Both the position numbers and the translations under genes were made by a program. From Bacteroidales bacterium (GTDB taxonomy: Bacteria; Bacteroidota; Bacteroidia; Bacteroidales; P3), in assembly GCA_016280915.1 (NCBI GenBank), contig JAEEHQ010000125.1, forward strand, positions 1 through 38,343: DNA of 38,343 nucleotides. The letters are read 5' to 3'. Below, one piece after another: positions 31,648-38,343 of this stretch; the stretch's first letter is position 1, and each line of letters begins with the position of its first letter. The notes beneath the pieces were generated by a model. That model was not told the DNA's origin, ran no database searches, and was given only the letters and a program-made list of their open reading frames with translations.

Positions 31648-34533
31648 TTATTCTTCACTATAAAAGGCTGGGACAAAGGTGCCCACCTCAATTTCGTCAA
31701 CAAAGCACCAAGCCTGCTCGCCTGCACTCACGTGCCAGTCGGGCATTTTGCCATAATTGGTAGCCTTGATGCGCAGGTAACGCGCGGTCACGTAAGGACC
31801 TCGGCAGACAAAGGTATGCTGCACGCTCTCCTCCTGACGTTCCCGAATGGCAGCAAAGTCGGTATTCTCCACCTTGGCCCACGGTTGGTAGGTCTGTCCG
31901 TCGTTAGAGACACTCACCTCCACCTTGGTGGGGAAGAAAACCCAGCTGCGCATATTCTCCAAGCAATCCACACCCACGCTGGTAACCGTTTTGGAACGTA
32001 GCAGGTCTACCACCACCTCCATGTCGCTCTGCCAGCCCTGCCAACCGCCGATGCGGTAATTGGTAGTGCCATACAGGCGGTCGATGAGGCCCTGTTCGCC
32101 GTTCTCGGTATACTGGGGGGCCGGCTTGGTGATATAGGTCAGTTTCTTGTCGGCAATGAAGCGGCGTAGTGTCTGGTCAACAACAGGACTGTAGCCAAAC
32201 TTGGTGTTGTAAGCCACGGCACGCAGCTGCATATCGTGGTTGACCAAGATAGGCTGGCTGTAGCGCAAACTGTTGGTGTCCGGCATGCGGCCATCAAGAG
32301 TGTAGTAAATGGTTGTTTTGCCATCAATATACTCATTAACCCCCAGCTCTACGAAAGTAGAATCGTTAAAGACCAATTGCCATCCGTTGAAATAGGGCGC
32401 AGGGGTCTGGTGGTACTCGTCAGGCATGACGCAAATTGAGGCATCGTAAAAAATGCCATCACGCAAAAACTTGCCCGAGGGCCAGTCCTTCTTGTTGACG
32501 ACAAAATCTTCACGGCCATCACAACGAACAATTACCTTGTCGAAAATGGGTGTGACGGTCACATATTCACCGCTGCCGGGACAGACGGGATAAAACCCCA
32601 TGGCGCTCATCACATACCACGCGCTCATTTGGCCGCAGTCCTCGTTGCCGCAAAGGCCGTCGGGATGGGGTGTGTACAGTTCCGATTCCACCTGGTGCAC
32701 TACCTTGTCCAGTTTGTCAGGAGCGCCCAAATAGGCATACAAATAAGCGGCATGATGCGACGGCTCGTTGCCGTGGGCATACTGGCCTATCATGCCCGTA
32801 ATGTCGCTTTGTTCGCGCCCGGCAGTCTCGCTACTGGTGTTGAAAAGAGAGTCAAGAAAAGCCTCTGCCACGGCATTGCCTCCCATACGTTCAATCCAAG
32901 TAGGCACATCATGCGGCACATAGCTGCTATACTGCCAGCTGTTGGCCTCGGTATAGTGGTTGTTAACCTCCGTGGGATTGAAAGGCGTGACGAAACCGCC
33001 ATTGCGACGGGCATGCATAAAACCATTGGGGTCCATGATGTTCTGCCATGAATTGGCTCGGCGCATATAGGTGTCTGCCACCTGTTTCAGATAGGTGGCG
33101 TTAGTGTCCTTGACACGCTTGGACTCATTGAGAGCATAGGTGGCTATGCACCAATCGTCGTAGGCATATTCCAATGTTTTTGAAACTGTCTCATTGTCCA
33201 ACTGGCTGTCCAGATAGCCCTGGTTGCCATAGGCCTGATGCGCCTCTGTGCGATTGGAGGTAACTATCATGGCCTGCAACAGTTTCATCCTACGTGCTGT
33301 CGACCAATTGTCCAGAATACCTTTCTGCTGCGCCTCGAGTATGACGGGACAGGCGTGGTAGCCTATCATGCAATGAGTCTCATGTGCTGCCAGTTCCCAC
33401 ATGGTCAGCTCACCACCCGTCTCATATTGGGTCAGCATGGTGTTAATCCAGTCTTCGGTCACCTTAGGCTCTATGATGGCCATCAGCGGATGCAGAGCTC
33501 GGTAGGTGTCCCAAAGCGAAAAAACTGTGTAGATAGGCGTTTCCGAGGTATAGATGCTGTCATTCATGGCGCGGTAGCGGCCGTCAACGTCGCTCCACAG
33601 GTAGGGCGAGGTGTAGCAATGGTACAAAGCCGTGTAGAAATTCCGCTTCTCGGTGCGGGTGCCACCTTCCACCTTAATTTTGCCCAGTTTCTCCTCCCAA
33701 AGCTTATGGGTAGCGGTGCGAATGGAGGCGAAATCCTGATTGCCGCGGGTGGCCAAGTTCTTTCTTGCGCCCTCGCAGTCAACACCCGAGATGGCAACAT
33801 ATACCTCCAGGTCCTTCACATCTTCCTCCACCTCGACAAGGGCCTTCATGCCGTTGTCGTAGTATTTGATGGCCTTAATCGGACGGTTGCATTGCAGGGC
33901 AAAGAAACATTTCTGGTCGGGGTTCCAGGCATTGCTCTCTCTGTAACCGCAGAGCATGCCTTGGGGAGCATTCTTCTCAAAGCCAGCGCTAATCACCTTG
34001 TCACGGTGACGCAGGTCTACCACAAATCCCTTCTTGCCGTGTCCGGGAAAAGTATAGCGGTGGGCAGCCACACGCTCGCTGGTGGTCAGTTCGGCCATGA
34101 TGCGGCTGCGGTCCAGCACCACGCGGTAATAGCCCGGCTCGGCCTTCTCGCTCCTATGGCTGAATGTCGAGAGGAATTCGGTTTGAGGCAGATCCTTCGA
34201 ATAGGTCCAATCCTCCTCCTCTGCCAACACCGGCATCAGCAGCACGTCGCCATAGTCCTCGCACCCTGTTCCGCTGAGGTGGGTGTGGGAAAAGCCGTAA
34301 ACGGTGTCGTCGCTATAATGGTAGGCACTACAACCATCCCACCCCTCCAATCGGGTGTCGGGACTGGGCTGTATCTGTCCAAACGGGGCTATCGCACCTG
34401 GGTAGGTGTGACCGTGAAAATCGGTACCCACCAGCGGATTGACATAATGTACCAAACTGCCGTCCTGGCATCCGACAAACAATGCCCCCACAATAGCCAA
34501 CACCAAGAACAATCGCTGTTTTTTCATATCCAT
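31648..34533 (-). CDS. GH92 alpha-mannosidase lipoprotein with CBM-like C-terminus
   Basis: A 961-residue exo-alpha-mannosidase, usually alpha-1,2, acting on N-glycan or yeast mannan-type substrates with Ca2+. Lipoprotein signal (VGALFVGC). Domains: N-terminal beta-sandwich (about 28-270; VNPLVGTDFHGHTYPGA, FSHTHLSGTGCEDYGD), (alpha/alpha)6 domain (about 275-735; FSLWDTYRALHPL, YDDWCIATYAL), with the GH92 signature GNEDCGQMSAWYVMSAMGFY. C-terminal to it are a CHB_HEX_C-like domain (about 735-810; IYYTLDGRMPDTNS) and an F5/8-type carbohydrate-binding domain (about 815-955; GGWQGW, VEVSVSNDGQTY, ARYLRIKATNYG). It follows the ROK kinase gene by 7 nt. Confidence 0.95.
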   Translation of the reverse strand: MDMKKQRLFLVLAIVGALFVGCQDGSLVHYVNPLVGTDFHGHTYPGAIAPFGQIQPSPDTRLEGWDGCSAYHYSDDTVYGFSHTHLSGTGCEDYGDVLLMPVLAEEEDWTYSKDLPQTEFLSTFSHRSEKAEPGYYRVVLDRSRIMAELTTSERVAAHRYTFPGHGKKGFVVDLRHRDKVISAGFEKNAPQGMLCGYRESNAWNPDQKCFFALQCNRPIKAIKYYDNGMKALVEVEEDVKDLEVYVAISGVDCEGARKNLATRGNQDFASIRTATHKLWEEKLGKIKVEGGTRTEKRNFYTALYHCYTSPYLWSDVDGRYRAMNDSIYTSETPIYTVFSLWDTYRALHPLMAIIEPKVTEDWINTMLTQYETGGELTMWELAAHETHCMIGYHACPVILEAQQKGILDNWSTARRMKLLQAMIVTSNRTEAHQAYGNQGYLDSQLDNETVSKTLEYAYDDWCIATYALNESKRVKDTNATYLKQVADTYMRRANSWQNIMDPNGFMHARRNGGFVTPFNPTEVNNHYTEANSWQYSSYVPHDVPTWIERMGGNAVAEAFLDSLFNTSSETAGREQSDITGMIGQYAHGNEPSHHAAYLYAYLGAPDKLDKVVHQVESELYTPHPDGLCGNEDCGQMSAWYVMSAMGFYPVCPGSGEYVTVTPIFDKVIVRCDGREDFVVNKKDWPSGKFLRDGIFYDASICVMPDEYHQTPAPYFNGWQLVFNDSTFVELGVNEYIDGKTTIYYTLDGRMPDTNSLRYSQPILVNHDMQLRAVAYNTKFGYSPVVDQTLRRFIADKKLTYITKPAPQYTENGEQGLIDRLYGTTNYRIGGWQGWQSDMEVVVDLLRSKTVTSVGVDCLENMRSWVFFPTKVEVSVSNDGQTYQPWAKVENTDFAAIRERQEESVQHTFVCRGPYVTARYLRIKATNYGKMPDWHVSAGEQAWCFVDEIEVGTFVPAFYSEE

Positions 34534-34540
34534 GGTGTTT

Positions 34541-35548
34541 TTAGTTGATTTTCATCTTTATCAGGGCTGCGGCTCCCAAAATGGCCACCTCATTGGCCTT
34601 CATCTGCGACATGTGTATGTCGCAAGAGCCTTTGTAGATATTCAGCAGGTTGGCCTGAAACGACTCGCGCAGGGGTTCCAGCAGCGGGATACCCACTTTT
34701 GTAGGACCGCCCATTAGGAAGAGCGCCTGAGGTGCCGAAAAAGTACAGGCATTGGCACAGGCAATACCCAACCACGTACCCACCATGCGGTAGGTCTCCT
34801 TCGCCAAGGGGTCGCCGGCGTTGGCGGCATCGCCAATCATCTTGCTGGTAATGTCCTTGTCGGCCATGTCGTCCGTAATCCAGCCAATGTGCTGCTTGGC
34901 ATCGGTGGGAGTGCCTTTCTCCTTACGCAGCTCCACAAAAGTCTGCACAATGCCGCGTGCCGAGGTATACGCCTCCAAGCAGCCCCTGCGTCCGCAACTA
35001 CACGGACGGCCGCCCGGAATGAGGATGTTATGTCCCAATTCACCCGCCGTACCCGTCGAGCCATGCACCAGTTTGCCATCCAGCACAATACCGCTTCCAA
35101 CCCCCGTGCCAAGGGTAATCATGATGAAGTTGTCCAGGCCGCGAGCTCCGCCGTAGACATACTCGCCGTAGGCGGCTGCATTGGCATCGTTGCTCAGCAC
35201 CACAGGAAAATTGACATACTTATGGAATTCCTCTTCAAATTTCAGCACACCCTTCATAGGCAGGTTAGGGGCAAACTCCACACAGCCTGTGTAGAAATTG
35301 CCGTTAGGCGCACCTATGCCAATGCCAGTCAACTCCGACAGGGGAATAGACTTAACACCCTTCTCGGGGTCACCGCCAGCCACCATCGACTCTATGTGCG
35401 TCATTATATCGCGCACATAAGGCTCTATAACTGTGTAGTTTTTGGTGGGTATACTGCGGCGATCGACAATCTTGCCGTCATCTCTCACCATGCCCATATC
35501 CGTGTTGGTTCCTCCAACATCAATTCCAATTGCGTATGTATTTTCCAT
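34541..35548 (-). CDS. ROK-family sugar kinase (glucokinase-like)
   Basis: A 335-residue cytoplasmic hexokinase of the ROK family. ATP/phosphate motif AIGIDVGGTNTDMG (residues 6-19); substrate loop GIGAPNGNFYTG; NDANAAAYGEY (catalytic Asp in NDAN); ITLGTGVGSGIV; and the zinc-binding signature GHNILIPGGRPCSCGRRGCLEAY (GHxxx...CxCGxxGCLE). C-terminal ALFLMGGPTKVG is usual. It is annotated glucokinase-like; given its location 7 nt before the GH92 alpha-mannosidase gene, mannose is a plausible sugar, though that is inference. The ATG at 35548 is used; the upstream TTG adds only two residues. Confidence 0.93.
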   Translation of the reverse strand: MENTYAIGIDVGGTNTDMGMVRDDGKIVDRRSIPTKNYTVIEPYVRDIMTHIESMVAGGDPEKGVKSIPLSELTGIGIGAPNGNFYTGCVEFAPNLPMKGVLKFEEEFHKYVNFPVVLSNDANAAAYGEYVYGGARGLDNFIMITLGTGVGSGIVLDGKLVHGSTGTAGELGHNILIPGGRPCSCGRRGCLEAYTSARGIVQTFVELRKEKGTPTDAKQHIGWITDDMADKDITSKMIGDAANAGDPLAKETYRMVGTWLGIACANACTFSAPQALFLMGGPTKVGIPLLEPLRESFQANLLNIYKGSCDIHMSQMKANEVAILGAAALIKMKIN

Positions 35549-35672
35549 AAACAAAATAATATATTAATTTATAATCAACTAACCAATCGCCACCCCATGC
35601 GGGACAGCTCTTTCAAACGCCACAAAAATACATTTTTTTTTTGAAATAACACCATATATGACATTTATTTCG

Positions 35673-35680
35673 TACTTTTG
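35673..35680 (+). promoter_or_regulatory. -7 element abutting phoH (possible leaderless start)
   Basis: TACTTTTG matches TAnnTTTG and ends 4 nt before the phoH ATG at 35685. With the usual -7 spacing, transcription would begin at or next to the A of the ATG. No -33 TTTG at the right distance. On the opposite strand, TATTTTTG (35630-35623) may serve the divergent ROK/GH92 operon. Confidence 0.45.
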
Positions 35681-35684
35681 CCTC

Positions 35685-36719
35685 ATGGAAGAAACAATCA
35701 AAGAAAAAATATTCTCGCTCGAAGAGATTGACTACGCACGCTTTTGGGGCCAGAACGATAAAATACTCGACTTCGTACGCATCTTGTTCCCAAAACTTAA
35801 ACTCATCGCTCGCGGCGACATGCTCAAGGTGGTGGGTGCCATCGACGACATCGAGCATTTCGACGGCAAACTGCAGGCCATGAAAACCTACTACGACAAG
35901 GTTGGCACACTCAACGAGAACGTCATCATGCAAATCTACGAGAGCGGCGGCTCCACCCCCGAGGCCGAAACCAACGATGAGATACTGGTGCATGGCCGCA
36001 ACGGCCTGCTTGTCAAGGCCCGCACCCCAAATCAACGTCGGTTGGTAGAAGCAGTAAAAGAAAACGACATGGTCTTCGCCATCGGCCCCGCCGGCACAGG
36101 CAAGACCTACACCGCCGTAGCCCTTGCCGTTCGCGCCCTCAAAAACAAAGAAATACGCCGCATCATCCTCACTCGTCCCGCCGTCGAGGCAGGCGAGAAT
36201 CTGGGGTTCCTCCCGGGCGACCTGCGCGACAAACTCGACCCCTACCTGCAACCCCTCTATGATGCCCTCCGCGACATGATACCGCAGCAAAAACTGCTCA
36301 ACTACTGGGAAGACAACACCATCGAGATAGCCCCCCTAGCCTTTATGCGCGGCCGCACCCTCGACAACGCCTTCGTCATCCTCGACGAGGCCCAAAACGC
36401 CACCTCCGCACAGCTCAAAATGTTCCTCACCCGCATGGGCCGCAACGCCAAGTTCGTTATCACGGGCGACATCACCCAAATCGACCTTCCCCGCCACCAG
36501 CAGTCGGGACTCGTGCAGGCCACCCGCATCCTCGACGGCATCAAAGGCATCAGCATCATCCAACTCGACAACACCGATGTCATCCGCCACAAACTGGTCA
36601 CCAAGATAATCCGTGCCTACGAGCGCAACTCCGAAAACACAACTTCACCTACAACCCCAGGCAGTCAAGAAAACCTTACTCCCCACCCTCATGAAGACAA
36701 CACCCAACTGCAAGATTAA
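35685..36719 (+). CDS. phoH: PhoH-like ATPase
   Basis: A 344-residue cytoplasmic P-loop ATPase with N-terminal KH-like/beta region (LKLIARGDMLKVVGAIDDIEHF) and the PhoH core: Walker A GPAGTGKT (134-141), Walker B VILDEAQN (231-238), conserved LTRPAVEAGENLGFLPGDLRDK and TGDITQIDLPRHQQSGL. The C-terminus after residue 320 is Thr/Pro-rich (ENTTSPTTPGSQEN) and overlaps the next gene. PhoH is associated with RNA metabolism and stress, mechanism uncertain. The ATG at 35685 is chosen over a more upstream ATG at 35658 because the family starts near MEETIKEKIF and because of the promoter position. Confidence 0.93.
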   Translation: MEETIKEKIFSLEEIDYARFWGQNDKILDFVRILFPKLKLIARGDMLKVVGAIDDIEHFDGKLQAMKTYYDKVGTLNENVIMQIYESGGSTPEAETNDEILVHGRNGLLVKARTPNQRRLVEAVKENDMVFAIGPAGTGKTYTAVALAVRALKNKEIRRIILTRPAVEAGENLGFLPGDLRDKLDPYLQPLYDALRDMIPQQKLLNYWEDNTIEIAPLAFMRGRTLDNAFVILDEAQNATSAQLKMFLTRMGRNAKFVITGDITQIDLPRHQQSGLVQATRILDGIKGISIIQLDNTDVIRHKLVTKIIRAYERNSENTTSPTTPGSQENLTPHPHEDNTQLQD

Positions 36720-37458
36720 TCTAGGCCTGCACATTGTGGGCAAAAGGCCCGACGGCTACCACAACCTCGAGACCATCTTCCTGCCCGTCCATTCGTTCTG
36801 CGACGAGCTGGTCATCGAACCGTCTCCCCACAGTCGCACCATCATGCATCAAGATGGCATCGCCCTCGACAATGACCCCAACGACAACCTCTGCATCCGG
36901 GCCTACCGTCTACTGCACGACAAGTTTGGTATTCCACCCGTAACCATCCGCCTCACCAAGCACATACCTTTCGGGGCAGGCCTCGGCGGTGGCAGCAGCG
37001 ATGCCGCCTTCACCCTCAAGATGCTCAACCAAATGTTCGCGCTGGGGCTCTCCGTCAAAGAACTTGAACAGCATGCCGCACAACTGGGTGCCGACTGTGC
37101 CTTCTTCATCCAAAACCGTCCCGCCTACGCTACCGGCATTGGCGACCAGCTGCAGCCCCTCGACCTCGACCTGTCCGCCTACCGCATAGCCATCGAAATA
37201 CCGCCCGACGAGCATGTCAGCACCCGCGAAGCATACTCGGGCCTGCATCTGCTCGACTGCCCCCGTCCCGACCTGCGGCAGGCTGTGCGCCAGCCCATGG
37301 CGCAATGGCGCGAAACAATAGTCAACGACTTCGAGGCCTCCGTATTCCCTGCCCATCCCGCCATCGCAGCCATGAAAGACCAAATGTACCGCCGCGGTGC
37401 CCTCTATGCCTCCATGACCGGAAGCGGTGCCGCCGTCTTCGGGCTCTTCCCTGCATAG
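36691..37458 (+). CDS. ispE: 4-diphosphocytidyl-2-C-methyl-D-erythritol kinase
   Basis: A 255-residue GHMP kinase of the MEP isoprenoid pathway, phosphorylating CDP-ME at the 2-hydroxyl. N-terminal CKINLGLHIVGKRPDGYHNLET contains catalytic Lys8 and the RPDGYH motif; the ATP loop is PFGAGLGGGSSDAA (93-106); GADCAFFI has the second catalytic residue, Asp135; the C-terminal GALYASMTGSGAAVFGLF motif is typical. It starts at the ATG at 36691, 29 nt before the phoH stop, so the two are translated as a coupled pair. The forward frame upstream of this ATG simply reads the phoH tail out of frame. Slightly shorter than E. coli IspE (283). Confidence 0.95.
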   Translation: MKTTPNCKINLGLHIVGKRPDGYHNLETIFLPVHSFCDELVIEPSPHSRTIMHQDGIALDNDPNDNLCIRAYRLLHDKFGIPPVTIRLTKHIPFGAGLGGGSSDAAFTLKMLNQMFALGLSVKELEQHAAQLGADCAFFIQNRPAYATGIGDQLQPLDLDLSAYRIAIEIPPDEHVSTREAYSGLHLLDCPRPDLRQAVRQPMAQWRETIVNDFEASVFPAHPAIAAMKDQMYRRGALYASMTGSGAAVFGLFPA

Positions 37459-37515
37459 TTTTTTTCTCTACCTACTGTCAGATTTTGCCATCCAAAGGGG
37501 TATTGTATTATCAGA

Positions 37516-38343
37516 ATGGACAACAACGAGATATTCAATACCACGCTGAGCACCTACTCCACCCTCATATGGAGCATGTGCCGCGACGCTGCCTGTGGCG
37601 ACAGCGAGTTGTGCTGCGACTTGTTTCAAGAAGTATCCATACGGCTGTGGCTGCATATCTCCAAACTGGACATGACTGCCAAACCCTATCAGCAAAAAGC
37701 GTGGGTCGAATGGCAAGTGAGACATGTGTTGAGCCACAGCCGCAAACCTCATGAAATGGAACACTACTTGCCGGAGCATCCCGACGACGACGAAGCCGCC
37801 GAGGCAGAACGGCGCACTCTTGTCGCCGACCTGATGGCACAGCTACAGGACGAAGACCGACAGTTGATGCAGATGCGACTGGAAGGCTACTCCGCCGACG
37901 AGATAGCCAACACGATGGGCATAAAGCGCGATGCAGTGTATCAACGCATACACCGCATCATGGCACGGATGCGCAAGATGCTCATTGCTCTGGTGTTCAT
38001 ACTGGCGGCCTCAGCCATTGCCGTTGCCGTGGTGCCACAATGGCGAAAGGCTGTGTTCCACCGCAGCACTCCTCCACCAAGCCCCGCTTCGAAGGGCGTC
38101 CAACCCCACCTCCAGCCCACCTCCGACAGTGCCCCAACTCCGGAAATCGTGGTCAACTGGGACTATCACGGCAACGACCCCTGGTACACCCACACAAGCA
38201 CCGGGGGCTCAGGATTCGCCTTCAACCACCTCGACAGCACCATCACCTACTACCGTACCCTCAATGGGCGCACCGTGACGGCGGTGATGCATGTTGACCC
38301 AGTCCTCCTATCTCACGACACATTAACATCTGACAGTATGAAT
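37516..38343 (+). CDS. Sigma-70-like factor fused to a transmembrane and extracytoplasmic domain (3' end outside window)
   Basis: From the ATG at 37516 the frame is open for 276 codons to the right edge. Residues about 14-78 resemble sigma region 2 (LCCDLFQEVSIRLWLHISK, then QQKAWVEWQVRHVLSHSRK for 2.3-2.4). Residues 103-153 resemble region 4 with a helix-turn-helix (LEGYSADEIANTMGIKRDAV, then YQRIHRIMARMRK). A strong membrane helix follows directly (about 155-174, MLIALVFILAASAIAVAVV), then a Pro/Ser-rich linker (STPPPSPASKG) and an unrecognised polar domain (NWDYHGNDPWYTHTS, then FAFNHLDSTITYYRTLNG). Four cysteines cluster at 22, 27, 33 and 34. The expected topology is N-in/C-out. Upstream gap from ispE: 57 nt. 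Confidence 0.75.
   Translation, partial: MDNNEIFNTTLSTYSTLIWSMCRDAACGDSELCCDLFQEVSIRLWLHISKLDMTAKPYQQKAWVEWQVRHVLSHSRKPHEMEHYLPEHPDDDEAAEAERRTLVADLMAQLQDEDRQLMQMRLEGYSADEIANTMGIKRDAVYQRIHRIMARMRKMLIALVFILAASAIAVAVVPQWRKAVFHRSTPPPSPASKGVQPHLQPTSDSAPTPEIVVNWDYHGNDPWYTHTSTGGSGFAFNHLDSTITYYRTLNGRTVTAVMHVDPVLLSHDTLTSDSMN

Noticed and set aside
33238..34548. Forward open frame of 436 residues inside the GH92 gene
   Set aside because: It is antisense to a well-supported GH92 catalytic domain; no signal, domain or promoter supports it.

Overview
The window reads as a chromosomal segment of a Bacteroidota bacterium, most likely order Bacteroidales. The evidence is a C10 protease with a type IX secretion (T9SS) C-terminal sorting domain, a GH92 mannosidase lipoprotein, a TamB/LytTR pair, a long single-chain PurL, and repeated matches to the Bacteroidetes promoter (-33 TTTG, about 20 bp, -7 TAnnTTTG) instead of E. 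coli-type boxes. There is no strong Shine-Dalgarno pattern. I cannot name a genus.

Left edge (1-1555): a reverse-strand AAA+ ATPase fragment behind three direct repeats spaced exactly 33 bp, two broken T9SS sorting-domain tails pointing in opposite directions with four helically phased TGTAAACC motifs around and between them, and about 750 bp of non-coding DNA with duplicated, covarying hairpins. It looks like a worn-down accessory or insertion region. From 1556 to 8845 almost everything is on the reverse strand: two small membrane proteins behind tRNA-Asn with its own promoter, NAD(P)HX dehydratase, a beta-barrel protein with an unusual N-domain, a YpfJ-type zinc metallopeptidase, a lipoprotein glutathione peroxidase, a NUDIX hydrolase, an exported EEP-fold hydrolase and an aldose-epimerase-like protein.

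From 9129 to 19271 a forward run carries an acyltransferase, PurL, a T9SS-exported C10 cysteine protease, PepD, GpsA, PurE, and a P-loop NTPase/dCMP-deaminase fusion overlapping purE. This is nucleotide and lipid-precursor metabolism with an exported protease and a dipeptidase between. A bidirectional hairpin separates it from a reverse group: outer-membrane porin, inner-membrane nucleoside-gate transporter, 2[4Fe-4S] ferredoxin. Then come an outer-membrane barrel gene with promoter and terminator, and serS.

From 25058 a giant TamB-like envelope protein overlaps by ATGA a membrane-bound LytTR regulator, followed by an exported phosphodiester glycosidase. A reverse ROK kinase, GH92 alpha-mannosidase and small lipoprotein operon looks like a minimal mannose-glycan unit without SusC/SusD in view. 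The right edge has phoH (apparently leaderless), ispE overlapping it by 29 nt, and an open-ended gene encoding a sigma-70-like factor joined to a transmembrane helix and an extracytoplasmic domain.

The best candidates for something undescribed are the membrane-tethered sigma factor, the prodomain/beta-barrel fusion, the P-loop/deaminase fusion, and the structured repeats of the first 1.5 kb. I see no CRISPR array, prophage, integrase or intact transposase.
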